A DNA stretch of 64,000 nucleotides from Nitrosococcus watsonii C-113 (GTDB lineage: Bacteria; Pseudomonadota; Gammaproteobacteria; Nitrosococcales; Nitrosococcaceae). Shown in pieces: positions 17,489-26,950 of this stretch. The position numbers and the translations under genes were made by a program. Under the pieces are notes generated by a model. That model did no database searches and had not been told where the DNA came from. It saw only the letters and a list, made by a program, of their open reading frames with translations. The stretch lies in the NCBI RefSeq assembly GCF_000143085.1, contig NC_014315.1:2820001-2884000 (forward strand), in the 5' to 3' direction. How positions within the stretch are numbered: the stretch's first letter is position 1; each line of letters begins with the position of its first letter.

Positions 17489-17722
17489 AGCAGCAACAAG
17501 CTACGATTGATTTAGGCAACGGTCTGAATCAGATGATGATGGGAAGATCGAAGATGGATGAAGACAAGTTTCGCAATCTCAAGAGACCGAGATATCCGCT
17601 GCTGGATTTCATTAAAGATGCGCTCCCTTGGGCGGATAAATGACTGCACGTACGAACACCGGTTCATGGGTAGGATGGATGATCCATTTTGTTTAATGGT
17701 ACCGAAAGCTGAGGAGGTTTCC

Positions 17723-18778
17723 ATGAAGGCATTCGTAATGTTAAACATCGGGCAAGTGGGGGTCGTTGAAAAGGATCGGCCGATCTGTGGGCCTCTGGAC
17801 GCGATCCTGCGCCCGACGAAGGGGCTAATCTGCACATCTGATGTGCATACCGTCCATGGTGCGATTGGAGAACGGGAGAACCTCACCCTGGGACATGAAG
17901 TTGTCGGCGTGGTCGAGGAAGTTGGAGCGTTGGTTGCCAACTTCAAACAGGGAGACCGGGTAGCGGTTGGTGCTATCACCCCGGACTGGGGTTCAGACGC
18001 TGCGCAGGGAGGCCATTCGTCGCAGTCTGGTGGAGCACTGGGAGGCTGGAAGTTTGCCAATATCAAAGACGGCACCTTTGCCGAGTACGTGCATGTCAAC
18101 GAAGCGGACGCCAACCTCGCGCTGATCCCCAAGGGTGTGCCAGACGAGTCGGCTGTGTATGTGTGCGACATGATGAGCACTGGATTCATGGCCGCAGAGA
18201 ACGCCAAAATCCCCATCGGTGGCACTGTCGTAGTCTTCGCCCAGGGACCTGTGGGCCTCATGTGCACTGCGGGGGCACGACTGCAGGGTGCCGGTTTCGT
18301 AATCGCTGTTGAAAGCGTGCCCAAGCGCCAGGAGCTGGCCCGGCACTTCGGGGCTGACAAGGTGGTGGACTTTACCAAGGTGGACGTGGTAGAGCGGATT
18401 CTTGAGTTCACGAACGGCGAAGGCGTGGATGCGGCCATCGATGCGCTAGGCACATCCAAGGTGCTCCAACAGTGCGTCAAGGTGACCAAGCCCGGCGGTA
18501 TGATCTCCAACGCTGGTTACCATGGTGACGGCGAGTTTGTCGAAATTCCCCGCGTGGAGTGGGGCGTCGGAATGGCGGAGAAGGACATCGCCACGGGTCT
18601 CTGCCCAGGCGGACATCTACGGCTCTCCCGTCTACTGAGGTTGCTGGAAACCGGGCGGATCGATCCCACTCCGATGACTACCCATACCTTTGGATTCAAT
18701 GAAATCGAGAAGGCATTCCGCATGATGGAGAAAAAAGAGGACGGTATGATCAAACCGATGATTGATTTCGAAGCCTGA
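17723..18778 (+). CDS. Zinc-dependent secondary alcohol dehydrogenase (TbADH/CbADH-like)
   Basis: A 351-residue medium-chain dehydrogenase that resembles the NADP-dependent secondary alcohol dehydrogenases of Thermoanaerobacter and Clostridium along its length. Catalytic zinc ligands are C37 (LICTSDVHT), H58-E59 (LGHEVVG) and the Asp in CDMMSTGF. The Rossmann segment reads FAQGPVGLMCTAGARLQGAG, and the C-terminal EWGVGMAEKDIATGLCPGG is diagnostic of the group. It probably interconverts secondary alcohols and ketones in the cytoplasm. The ATG at 17723 follows GAGGAGG; earlier in-frame starts are not supported. Its accessory context suggests transfer. Confidence 0.9.
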   Translation: MKAFVMLNIGQVGVVEKDRPICGPLDAILRPTKGLICTSDVHTVHGAIGERENLTLGHEVVGVVEEVGALVANFKQGDRVAVGAITPDWGSDAAQGGHSSQSGGALGGWKFANIKDGTFAEYVHVNEADANLALIPKGVPDESAVYVCDMMSTGFMAAENAKIPIGGTVVVFAQGPVGLMCTAGARLQGAGFVIAVESVPKRQELARHFGADKVVDFTKVDVVERILEFTNGEGVDAAIDALGTSKVLQQCVKVTKPGGMISNAGYHGDGEFVEIPRVEWGVGMAEKDIATGLCPGGHLRLSRLLRLLETGRIDPTPMTTHTFGFNEIEKAFRMMEKKEDGMIKPMIDFEA

Positions 18779-18779
18779 A

Positions 18780-18810
18780 GAGTTCTGTCAAGTGCGCAGG
18801 CCCGTTAGGC
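18780..18810 (+). repeat. Right half of an attC-like site
   Basis: AGTGCGCAGGCCC followed by GTTAGGC (18804) just after the dehydrogenase stop. The left arm is missing. Together with the solitary GCCTAAC box at 16955 it may be one attC split by the 16.96-18.78 kb insert. Confidence 0.4.
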
Positions 18811-18830
18811 GCTGTGGAGTAAATGACCTG

Positions 18831-19028
18831 ATGAACATTCATAAAAAAATAGTTGTTGACGAACAAGGCAATCCGCAAGAGGTAATCATCCCATGGGATG
18901 AATTTCAAGAACTTGCAGAAATTTTGGGCTTAGATTTAGATTCAGAAGCTCTGGAAGATTTGAGACAATCTCGTGAAGACAGAGAGAGTGGTAAACGCGA
19001 CGCCTACATAGATCTGGATAGCATCTGA
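18831..19028 (+). CDS. RelB-like antitoxin
   Basis: A 65-residue acidic antitoxin (MNIHKKIVVDEQGNPQEV at the N terminus; the C-terminal half is a charged helix with LEDLRQSREDRESGKRDAY). The beta-strand start followed by an IPWDEFQELAEIL helix resembles Phd/RelB-type DNA-binding antitoxins. It is two bases upstream of the toxin gene. In-frame starts upstream would read through a preceding attC half-site, so the ATG at 18831 is preferred. A truncated duplicate lies at 16955-17190. Confidence 0.78.
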   Translation: MNIHKKIVVDEQGNPQEVIIPWDEFQELAEILGLDLDSEALEDLRQSREDRESGKRDAYIDLDSI

Positions 19029-19030
19029 TC

Positions 19031-19300
19031 ATGTATGCAATGGTGGTACATCGCCGGGCTGCTCGTTATTTGAGAAAACTGTCTCAAGATCAGCAAGTCA
19101 AAATAAAACATGTACTGACCCAGATGAAGAACGGTCCGCTTGGATTATCAGGTATTAAGAGTATGGTCGGTGATTGGGCAGGTTATCGTAGAATACGAGT
19201 GGGCAATGTTCGGATCATTTTTTGGATTGATGAACTCAAGAATGTCGTCTATGTAGACCATATTGGACCGCGTGGCGATGTATACAAGAATAAAGCCTAA
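19031..19300 (+). CDS. RelE/ParE family toxin
   Basis: An 89-residue mRNA interferase-type toxin. It has the RelE pattern: HRRAARYLRKLSQDQQVKI helix, the QMKNGPLGLSG loop, then DWAGYRRIRVGNVRIIFWID and a final VVYVDHIGPRGDVY strand. Basic residues R and K expected in the ribosome-bound active site are present. It is co-transcribed with the antitoxin just upstream (2-base gap). A copy lacking most of the coding region sits 1.9 kb upstream. Confidence 0.85.
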   Translation: MYAMVVHRRAARYLRKLSQDQQVKIKHVLTQMKNGPLGLSGIKSMVGDWAGYRRIRVGNVRIIFWIDELKNVVYVDHIGPRGDVYKNKA

Positions 19301-19569
19301 TAGATCCATGCACGTGGACCGCTTCCTTCGGTCGCGGCAGGCGATCAGTTTGATAGGTCTAAGTTGCACCCACGGCCGCTACGGTGGCTCGAAGCGCCGT
19401 CTACCTCCCGTCGGAGCGGACACCAGGACACCACTACGCGGCTTTGCCCCCGTGCTCGCGATGTGCTCATCCTGAGCGCCCGCCCCGCGCCGGGTATCGC
19501 TCAACTTCGACCCGATAGCGCTTCTTGGACATCATCAGGTAAAATTCGGCCATAGCCAAGACCAATAAG

Positions 19570-19820
19570 TTGATAGAGAAAATCCTACGAGGCCGATCAG
19601 ATGCCAGCATAGGCGTTGAAGAGTTGCGCTCATTGCTGAAGAGCCTGGGCTTTGAAGAACGTATTCGCGGTAGTCATCAAACCCTATCAAGTTCATTAAG
19701 TACGTACTGTTATTCTGAAATATCGGCTAGGAGTCGATGGCGACGCATAAATACGAAGTGATTATTTATTGGAGCCAAGAAGATAAAACGTTTATAGCTA
19801 GGGTGCCGGTACTGTATACG
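19570..19820 (+). pseudogene. HicA/HicB toxin-antitoxin remnant
   Basis: From 19570 (TTG) the frame encodes KILRGRSDASIGVEELRSLL, then GFEERIRGSH, a clear HicA N-terminal half. It then drifts out of frame before the active-site histidine region is complete. At 19737 an ATG starts MATHKYEVIIYWSQEDKTFI, a typical HicB beginning, which stops after 28 residues. Both genes are therefore broken; order hicA then hicB is the normal one. The 258 bases to the next gene contain no recognised domain. Confidence 0.65.
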
Positions 19821-20078
19821 TAGGGCGCTCATCGAAGGAGTGCATGGACGCACGACGACCCCCTGCCTGCTGCAGGCAGGCGTGGAGGAGTATACCCACC
19901 GGCGGTGGCTTATGGCTACTAAAGGATTCCTGAGAAACGCGGATGGCAGCAAGGCGAGTGCGACCGCCTGCCTATGCGATGCACGCAGACAGGTCGGGAA
20001 CAGCCAAGCGAGACTTAGCCGCAAACTCCAAGAAGCGGAGAAGATCTGAGCCACATATCGAAGAAGGAGCAGGCATAC

Positions 20079-21107
20079 ATGTCCCGTAAAATTTCTATTT
20101 CTATCGTGCTCATTGCCCTTCTATCTCTCCTGGGTTTTGGCGCATGGACGGTGTTGTTCAAACCTGCCGGCGGGCCGCCCGTGGGGTTCGCCCGTGGCAA
20201 TGGCCGGATCGAGGCGGACCTTATGGATATCTCGCCACGCCTGGCCGGACGGGTGGCCGAGATCAGGGTGCGGGAGGGTGAGCGAGTACGGTCAGGCGAT
20301 GTTCTGGCAGTGATGGACACAGCCGAACTAAATTCGCAGCTGATGCGCGCCGAAGCGGCGGTGGCCAGCGCTGAGGCGACGGCCGGGGTGGCGACGGCAC
20401 AGGTGGCCGAGGCCGATGCGAAACTAGCGCTAGCACGCAGTGAACAGGCCCGCGCTGAAACGCTGAGTAAGCGCGACATGCTTTCGTGCCAGGATCTCGA
20501 CATCCGCCGCACCGAGACGCAGGTGGCCGAGGCCGCGCTGACCGCCGCCAAGGCCAACCTGCGGGCCCGGCAACGCGCCGTCGACGCTGAAGCCGCAGCG
20601 CGCGCAGAGATCGCGACACGCATCGCCGACAGCACCCTCTACGCCCAGGGCGCGGGGCGAGTGCTTTACCGTCTGGCGCAGCCAGGCGAGATCCTGAGTA
20701 GCGGCGGCAAGCTACTGACGTTGGTCAGCCTTGAAGATGTCTACATGGAGTTCTTCCTGCCCGCCACTGAGGCTCCGCGCGTCAGGATCGGCGATGAGGC
20801 ACGCATCGTCCCGGATATCATGCCCCACACTGCCGTACCCGCAGTGGTGACCTTCGTCTCGCCGCAGGCCCAATTCACGCCCAAGCAAGTGGAAACTGAG
20901 GCTGAGCGCAAAAGCCTGATGTTCCGTATCCGCGTGAGCATTCCGCCCGAACTGGTCGCGGCGCGGATGGATCAGGTCAAGACCGGCGTGCGCGGCGTCG
21001 CCTGGGTGCGGCTGGTGAAAGACGACGGCAGTCTACCAAAGTGGCCGGAGGGGCTGACTCCACCGCTGCTCGCTACACCCACTCAATCCTCCACAGAGCA
21101 ACCATGA
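20079..21107 (+). CDS. HlyD-family periplasmic adaptor subunit of an ABC exporter
   Basis: A 342-residue membrane fusion protein with an N-terminal membrane anchor (ISIVLIALLSLLGFGAWTVLF), a biotinyl-lipoyl half (GRVAEIRVREGERVRSGDVL), a long Ala-rich coiled-coil hairpin (residues ~85-180) and a beta-barrel domain. It would link the inner-membrane exporter to an outer-membrane channel. Its stop overlaps the start of the RbbA-like gene as ATGA, so the three genes 20079-24990 form one operon like E. coli yhiI-rbbA-yhhJ. The ATG follows GAAGGAGC. Confidence 0.88.
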   Translation: MSRKISISIVLIALLSLLGFGAWTVLFKPAGGPPVGFARGNGRIEADLMDISPRLAGRVAEIRVREGERVRSGDVLAVMDTAELNSQLMRAEAAVASAEATAGVATAQVAEADAKLALARSEQARAETLSKRDMLSCQDLDIRRTETQVAEAALTAAKANLRARQRAVDAEAAARAEIATRIADSTLYAQGAGRVLYRLAQPGEILSSGGKLLTLVSLEDVYMEFFLPATEAPRVRIGDEARIVPDIMPHTAVPAVVTFVSPQAQFTPKQVETEAERKSLMFRIRVSIPPELVAARMDQVKTGVRGVAWVRLVKDDGSLPKWPEGLTPPLLATPTQSSTEQP

Positions 21108-23863
21108 CACAATCCACGCCGGTTGCCCATCTTGAACGCGTCAGCCACCACTATGGTAAGGTTGCCGCGCTCCACGATCTGACGCTGACGCTGCCGGCTG
21201 GACAGATGGTGGGTTTGATCGGCCCCGATGGTGTAGGCAAATCGACGCTGATGGGTTTGATTGCGGGTGCCAAGCGCCCACAGCAGGGTCAAGTACTCAC
21301 TCTGGACGGAGACATGGCTAATAAGCGTCACCGCGCCGCCGTGGGCGGGCGCATCGCCTATATGCCCCAGGGACTGGGGCGCAATCTCTATCATGATCTC
21401 AGCCTACGCGAGAATCTGGAATTTTTCGGTAAGCTGTTCGGCCTGGATGGGGCCGAGCGCGCCGCGCGCATCGAGCGGTTGACGCGCGCCACTGGCCTGT
21501 ATCCTTTTCTCGACCGGCTCGCGGGCAAGCTATCCGGCGGAATGAAACAGAAGCTGGGGTTGTGCTCGGCGCTGATCCATAGCCCTGATTTTCTCCTACT
21601 GGACGAACCCACCACCGGCGTCGATCCGTTATCGCGCCGCCAATTCTGGGATCTCATCGATGCCATTCGCGCCGACCGACCGCAGATGAGCGTACTAGTG
21701 TCCACGGCCTATATGGAAGAAGCCGCGCGCTTTGACCACCTGGTGGCGATGAACGCGGGCAGTGTGCTGGCCGAGGGCAGCCCCCAGGCACTGATGAACC
21801 AGACTGGCACCGGATCGGTTGGTGAAGCCTTTGCCGCGCTGCTGCAACCGGGCACGGCCATTACCGACATAGCCACCGACCGTGCAGCGGATACCGCCCT
21901 GCCAGACACAAGTAGTGAACTGGCGATCCGCGCCCGTGCCCTCAGTCGGCGCTTTGGTGACTTCACCGCCGTAGATGCGGTTAGCTTCGACATCGCACGG
22001 GGGGAAATTTTTGGCTTTCTCGGCTCCAATGGCTGCGGCAAGACCACGACCATGAAAATGCTGACCGGCCTGCTGCCCGCCTCGGAGGGTGAGGCATGGA
22101 TCTGCGGTCAACCGGTGGATGCACAGAACCTGAATGCTCGCCGCCGCGTGGGCTTTATGTCGCAGACCTTTTCGCTTTATGGTGAACTGAGCGTGCGCGA
22201 AAACCTGTTGCTGCATGCACGCCTCTTTCATCTCGGCCGGACACTGACCGAGCAACGGCTGGCTGACCTAGTGCCCCGCTTCGGCCTCGAACCCTACCTG
22301 GACCAGCGCGCCGACGCGCTGCCCCTGGGCTTGCGCCAGCGACTGTCCCTCGCGGTAGCGGTGATTCACGCGCCGGAGATCCTGATCCTCGACGAGCCGA
22401 CATCGGGCGTCGACCCCCAGGCGCGCGATGACTTTTGGCGACTCTTGTTGGATTTATCACGCAACGAGGGCGTGACCATCTTCATCTCGACTCATTTCAT
22501 GGACGAGGCCCTGCGCTGTGATCGTATATCGCTGATGCACGCTGGCCAAGTGCTGGTCACCGACACGCCGGCGGGAATCATCCGCTCGCACCATGCCACA
22601 ACCCTGGAAGAAGCCTTTATCGCCTCTATCTCCGCCAAAATCCCCCCAGAGTCCGCCACGGGCGCGACGCTGACTATCGCTCCCGCAAGCGCCCGTGTGG
22701 CCCATGATGTCTTTGGCTTCAGTCCACGCCGTCTACTCGCCTTTACCGCACGGGAGACATTACAAGTGCGCCGTGATCCAGTGCGGCTGGCCTTCGCCTT
22801 TCTGGGTAGCGCACTGCTGTTGTTAATCATGTCGTTTGGCATTTCCCAGGAGGTGCGCAATATCCCCTTTGCCGCCCTGGATCAGGATGACAGCCCCGAA
22901 AGTCGCGCCTATCTCTCGACGTTCGAGGATTCGGTCTGGTTTCGGGGCCATGCGCCGCTGCAAGATGTCGAACAACTGGAACGCCGCCTGGCCAGTGGTG
23001 AACTGGCACTGGCACTGCAGATCCCACCCGCTTTTGGCATCGAACTGCGGCGCGGCTCTGGGGCTGAAGTAGCGGCGCTGATCGATGGCACCGATACTGG
23101 GCGCGCGGGCACCATCGAAAGCTATGTCTCGGCTGCTCACGCCTATGTGCTGGCGGCGGACGCAGGCCCAGTGCCCGCGCTCGATATGCTCGCCCAGAAG
23201 CCAGCAGCCAGAACCCCACCGGTGGTGCTGGAACCGCGCTTTCGCTATAATCCGGCGATGGCCAGCTTGCCCGCGATTGGCCCTTCGATCCCACCGTTGT
23301 TACTGCTGCTAATTCCGGCGATCCTGATGGCTGTCAGCGTGGCGCGGGAAAAGGAAATCGGGACCATCACCAATTTCTACGTCACCCCCACCGGCCGGGC
23401 CGAGTTTCTGCTCGGCAAACAACTGGTCTATATCGGCATCACGCTGTTGAACTTCGCGATCCTGACGGCGCTGGTGGTCCTGGTGCTGGGGGTGCCGCTG
23501 CACGGTGACCCGCTGCTGCTAGTGCTGGCATCACTGGTTTATGCGGTGGCGGCTACCGGCTTTGGCTTGATGGTTTCAATGATGACAGCGACCCAGGTCA
23601 CCGCGGTGTTTGCCACCACCATCCTGTCGGTCATGCCGACCCTGCAATTTTCCGGGATGATGGAGCCTGTTTCCTCGCTCCAGGGCCCGGCGCGATTGCT
23701 GGGCACCTTCTGGCCCACGACCTGGTACATGGCGATCAGTGTCGGCAGTTTTACCAAAGGACTGGGGCTGGCGGATCTGAGCGGGGCACTGCTCCGACTA
23801 GCAGCTTTCGGCCCGGTATTCACCGGACTGGCCATCCTCGCGCTGCGCAAGCAGGAGCGGTGA
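21104..23863 (+). CDS. rbbA: RbbA-like ABC transporter: two ATP-binding domains fused to an ABC-2 permease
   Basis: A 919-residue fusion matching E. coli RbbA (YhiH). The first ATPase has Walker A GPDGVGKST, signature LSGGMKQKL and Walker B LLLDEPTTGVDP. The second has GSNGCGKTTT, LPLGLRQRL and ILILDEPTSGVDP. From about residue 545 comes an ABC-2 permease with a large periplasmic loop and five or six helices near the end. RbbA was described as a ribosome-associated ATPase, but its architecture and its HlyD and permease neighbours indicate export. The start at 21104 forms ATGA with the HlyD gene. Confidence 0.9.
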   Translation: MTQSTPVAHLERVSHHYGKVAALHDLTLTLPAGQMVGLIGPDGVGKSTLMGLIAGAKRPQQGQVLTLDGDMANKRHRAAVGGRIAYMPQGLGRNLYHDLSLRENLEFFGKLFGLDGAERAARIERLTRATGLYPFLDRLAGKLSGGMKQKLGLCSALIHSPDFLLLDEPTTGVDPLSRRQFWDLIDAIRADRPQMSVLVSTAYMEEAARFDHLVAMNAGSVLAEGSPQALMNQTGTGSVGEAFAALLQPGTAITDIATDRAADTALPDTSSELAIRARALSRRFGDFTAVDAVSFDIARGEIFGFLGSNGCGKTTTMKMLTGLLPASEGEAWICGQPVDAQNLNARRRVGFMSQTFSLYGELSVRENLLLHARLFHLGRTLTEQRLADLVPRFGLEPYLDQRADALPLGLRQRLSLAVAVIHAPEILILDEPTSGVDPQARDDFWRLLLDLSRNEGVTIFISTHFMDEALRCDRISLMHAGQVLVTDTPAGIIRSHHATTLEEAFIASISAKIPPESATGATLTIAPASARVAHDVFGFSPRRLLAFTARETLQVRRDPVRLAFAFLGSALLLLIMSFGISQEVRNIPFAALDQDDSPESRAYLSTFEDSVWFRGHAPLQDVEQLERRLASGELALALQIPPAFGIELRRGSGAEVAALIDGTDTGRAGTIESYVSAAHAYVLAADAGPVPALDMLAQKPAARTPPVVLEPRFRYNPAMASLPAIGPSIPPLLLLLIPAILMAVSVAREKEIGTITNFYVTPTGRAEFLLGKQLVYIGITLLNFAILTALVVLVLGVPLHGDPLLLVLASLVYAVAATGFGLMVSMMTATQVTAVFATTILSVMPTLQFSGMMEPVSSLQGPARLLGTFWPTTWYMAISVGSFTKGLGLADLSGALLRLAAFGPVFTGLAILALRKQER

Positions 23864-23865
23864 TC

Positions 23866-24990
23866 ATGCAGCGTCTAGCCAATATCTTCTGGTTGTTCGG
23901 CAAGGAGTTGAAAAGCGTGCTGGGCGATCCAGTCATGGTGATCCTGATTGTGTGGTCTTTCGTCGTCGCCGTAATATTAGAGGCCAGCGGTGCCGGTGAC
24001 ACGGTACGCAACGCCGCTATCGCCGTTGTGGACGAAGATCAGTCTTCCCTCAGCAGGCAGATTTCCGCAACGCTGATACCGCCCTGGTTCCAGGAACCGG
24101 TGGCCATGAACCCTGATCAGGCCAGCGCTGCCATGGACCGGGGGCAAATCATGTTTGCACTGTCCTTTCCACCGGATTTTGCCGCCGACGTGATGGCTGG
24201 AAAAGTTCCCGCCGCGCAACTTCTGGTGGATGCTACCGCGGTGTCGCAGGCGGAGCTCGGTACCGACTACATCAGTAATATCGTGCAATCGGAAACGCGC
24301 GCCTTTCTGACCGGCAGCCCCGACGCCCCCGACCCGCCGCTGCGGCTGGAATTGCGTCGTGCCTTTAACCCCAACGGCAATCCAGTCTGGTTCAAGGCCG
24401 TGTCCTCATTGCTCAACCAACTATCGCTACTGACTATCGCGTTGACCGGCGCGGCGATGCTGCGCGAACGGGAACACGGCACCATCGAGCATCTAATGGT
24501 GATGCCACTGACCCCCGTGGAAGTGGCGCTGTCCAAGGTTCTGGCAACGATGGCGGTGGTGTTGTTAGCGTTTATCGGCTCGCTTCTTTTTGTCGTGCAA
24601 GGGGCATTGCAGATACCGGTGGCAGGATCGGTGCCGCTGCTGGTCGCGGGTGCGGCGATTTATCTATGGGCAGCCGCCGCGATTGGCATGTTCTTGGGCA
24701 CCATAGCGCGCAGCATGGCGCAGTTCGCGCTGCTGGTAATCATGGTGATCATCCCGATAATCATGCTTTCGGGCGGCATGGGTGCAGTGGAAAGCCAGCC
24801 CGAGATCGTCCAGCGCCTGACACTGGCGTTGCCTTCCCGCCATTTCCTCGCCTTTGCCAAGGCGGTGGTATTTCGCGGCGCGGGTATCGAATTGGTCTGG
24901 CCCGAACTCGTGCTAATGGCCGGGCTAGGTACCGGCTTCTTCGGGGCAAGCCTGGCACTATTTCGCCGCTCGATGAGCCTCAACGGTTAA
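23866..24990 (+). CDS. ABC-2 type permease (YhhJ-like)
   Basis: A membrane permease of about 374 residues. One N-terminal helix (DPVMVILIVWSFVVAVILEAS) is followed by a periplasmic domain with the ABC-2 YhgE-like features (SSLSRQISATLIPPWF), then five C-terminal helices including GAAMLREREHGTIEHLMVMP, a conserved ABC-2 loop. The ATG at 23866 is eight bases after AGGAG; a GTG at 23860 overlaps the RbbA stop and is the alternative. It completes the HlyD-RbbA-permease exporter; the substrate is unknown. Confidence 0.88.
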   Translation: MQRLANIFWLFGKELKSVLGDPVMVILIVWSFVVAVILEASGAGDTVRNAAIAVVDEDQSSLSRQISATLIPPWFQEPVAMNPDQASAAMDRGQIMFALSFPPDFAADVMAGKVPAAQLLVDATAVSQAELGTDYISNIVQSETRAFLTGSPDAPDPPLRLELRRAFNPNGNPVWFKAVSSLLNQLSLLTIALTGAAMLREREHGTIEHLMVMPLTPVEVALSKVLATMAVVLLAFIGSLLFVVQGALQIPVAGSVPLLVAGAAIYLWAAAAIGMFLGTIARSMAQFALLVIMVIIPIIMLSGGMGAVESQPEIVQRLTLALPSRHFLAFAKAVVFRGAGIELVWPELVLMAGLGTGFFGASLALFRRSMSLNG

Positions 24991-25072
24991 AGCACGCACA
25001 AGTATGCCTGCCTGCAACTCGTCATGGACCCGTGAGTTCAATACTGGCTTTTTGAAAAATCTCCGTTCATCC

Positions 25073-25498
25073 TCAATCCGGCAGAACCTTCACCGAGCGC
25101 CGCGCCTGCTTCTGTTCTCCACGGCGGCGTTTCTCTTCCAGACGCCGTTGCCTGGCAGCTCGCGAAGGCTTGGTCAAACGCCTCGGTTTGGGTTTTTCCG
25201 CCGCCTGCCGTAGGAGGACGACCAGACGCTTGATGGCATCCTGGCGATTACGCTCCTGGCTGCGAAATCGCTTGGCGGTTATCAGCAACTCCCCTTCCCT
25301 GGTAAGCCGGTTGCCCGCCAGTTTCATCAACCGTTGGCGGACATCCTCGGGCAGGGAGGAGGAATGGGCGGCATCAAAGCGCAATTGTACCGCTGTCGCT
25401 ACTTTGTTCACATTTTGACCACCTGGGCCGGAGGCCAGCACAAACTGGAAGTGGAGTTCTTCCTCTTTGAGCTGAATGTGCGGCGTTACGGTAATCAT
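25073..25498 (-). CDS. arfB: Alternative ribosome-rescue peptidyl-tRNA hydrolase ArfB (YaeJ)
   Basis: A 141-residue class I release-factor-like protein that frees stalled ribosomes. The catalytic GGQ is in ASGPGGQNVNKVATAV at about residues 23-38, and the C-terminal tail is strongly basic (KPSRAARQRRLEEKRRRGEQ), as needed to enter the empty mRNA channel. It has no codon-recognition domain, so it acts without a stop codon. Length is normal for ArfB. Single gene, convergent with the exporter operon. Confidence 0.92.
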   Translation of the reverse strand: MITVTPHIQLKEEELHFQFVLASGPGGQNVNKVATAVQLRFDAAHSSSLPEDVRQRLMKLAGNRLTREGELLITAKRFRSQERNRQDAIKRLVVLLRQAAEKPKPRRLTKPSRAARQRRLEEKRRRGEQKQARRSVKVLPD

Positions 25499-25602
25499 TT
25501 GACATCCTCCCCGGCCTGAAGATCAGAGATTCCTACATTGCTCCGGCGCGGCATTGAACTTGCCGCTGGCTCAGGGACAACTCCCGGCGCGCAACTAAGA
25601 TT

Positions 25603-26250
25603 TTATTTTCCAGCCTTATCCGTTGCTAGTAAGGACGCTAATGCCGGCCAGATATTATCTAGCATTAACGTCTGGGCCTCGGCGCGGGGATGAATACCAT
25701 CCGCTTGCATTAACTCCGCCTGAGTGGCGATCCCCCGGAGGATGAAAGGCGCGATTGTTACCCCGTATTCATCTTTCAGATCGGTAAATAACTGCTCAAA
25801 ACGCTCGGTATATAAAGGTCCGTAATTAGGCGGCAGACGCATTTTAACGAGCAGCACCTGAGCGCCGTTTTGCTGGGATTTTTCAATAATCCGGGCAAAA
25901 TTTTGGCGTATTTCCGCCAGGGACAAGCCACGCAAGCCATCATTGCCTCCCAGTTCAATCACCACAATTTCCGGCTGATGGGCGGCCAGCAGGGAATCCA
26001 GGCGGCCAAGCGCCCCCCGGGTGGTTTCGCCGCTAATACTGGCATTCACCACCTGATAAGGGTAGCCTTTACGTAGTAATCGTTCCTGAAGACGGGCCAC
26101 CCAGCCTTGCTCCAGGGAAAGACCATAGCTGGCGCTAAGACTGTCTCCCAGAATGACAATGGCGGGTTGAGCCGCAGCTCCTGGGACGATGGGCTGAAGC
26201 AGTAAACCCACTAATATACTGAATCGAAATATGGCGGATAATTTCATCAT
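25603..26250 (-). CDS. tesA: GDSL-type arylesterase/lysophospholipase (TesA-like)
   Basis: A secreted SGNH hydrolase of about 215 residues. A signal peptide (MMKLSAIFRFSILVGLLLQP, then cleavage after PGAAA) precedes the block I GDSLSASYGL with the nucleophile Ser. Block III is GGNDGLRG, and block V DGIHPRAEAQ holds the Asp-His pair. Such enzymes hydrolyse thioesters, aryl esters and lysophospholipids in the periplasm. It diverges from ybbA as in E. coli, and its start (ATG at 26250 or 26247) overlaps the start of ybbA by about 17-20 bases, an unusually tight divergent arrangement. Confidence 0.88.
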   Translation of the reverse strand: MMKLSAIFRFSILVGLLLQPIVPGAAAQPAIVILGDSLSASYGLSLEQGWVARLQERLLRKGYPYQVVNASISGETTRGALGRLDSLLAAHQPEIVVIELGGNDGLRGLSLAEIRQNFARIIEKSQQNGAQVLLVKMRLPPNYGPLYTERFEQLFTDLKDEYGVTIAPFILRGIATQAELMQADGIHPRAEAQTLMLDNIWPALASLLATDKAGK

Positions 26251-26950
26251 ACGCGCAGAACACCTTAGCAAACGGGTGGAAAGCCCAGAGGGCCTACTAA
26301 CCATACTAGATGATATCAGCTTTTCCATCGCCCCCGCTGAAGCCTTGGCGGTGATCGGCGCTTCCGGTTCCGGCAAATCTACCTTGCTGGGGCTGCTGGC
26401 TGGTCTGGACACGCCAACCTCCGGGCGGGTTATTTTGGACGGCGTCGACTTGCAGACCCTGGATGAAGACGGGCGGGCTCAGTTACGCAGCGACCGGGTG
26501 GGTTTCATCTTTCAGAGCTTTCATCTCCTGCCCAATCTCACCGCTCTGGAAAACGTTATGCTGGGCCTAGAGCTAGGGGGGCACACTCAACCACGGGAAG
26601 CCGCCTTGGCAGAGCTAACAGCCGTTGGCCTAGGCGCTCGAACTGGCCACTACCCTAATCAGCTCTCGGGCGGCGAGCAGCAACGGGTCGCCATCGCCCG
26701 CGCCTTTGCGCCCCGCCCATCCATCCTCTTTGCCGATGAGCCTACTGGCAATTTGGACAGCCAAACCAGCGCTAAAATCAGCGATCTCCTGTTTACCATG
26801 AAAAAAGAACATGGCGCCACGCTGGTGCTGGTCACCCATGATAAAACCCTGACCAAGCATTGTGACCGTACCCTGGCCCTGGATAATGGCCGCCTGCTAC
26901 CCTCCTCTTCTAACCGTCGGTTACTACTGCCCTGGAAGCAGACGTCATGA
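26231..26950 (+). CDS. ybbA: ABC transporter ATP-binding protein YbbA
   Basis: A 239-residue ATPase of the MacB/LolD-type group. Walker A is GASGSGKST, the Q-loop is in FIFQSFHLLPNLTALENVML, the signature is LSGGEQQRVAIARAF and Walker B is ILFADEPTGNLD. It works with the large permease that follows, whose start overlaps its stop (ATGA at 26947). No good ribosome site is seen before the ATG at 26231, and the divergent esterase gene overlaps it, so the true start may be a little further in. Confidence 0.9.
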   Translation: MADNFIIRAEHLSKRVESPEGLLTILDDISFSIAPAEALAVIGASGSGKSTLLGLLAGLDTPTSGRVILDGVDLQTLDEDGRAQLRSDRVGFIFQSFHLLPNLTALENVMLGLELGGHTQPREAALAELTAVGLGARTGHYPNQLSGGEQQRVAIARAFAPRPSILFADEPTGNLDSQTSAKISDLLFTMKKEHGATLVLVTHDKTLTKHCDRTLALDNGRLLPSSSNRRLLLPWKQTS

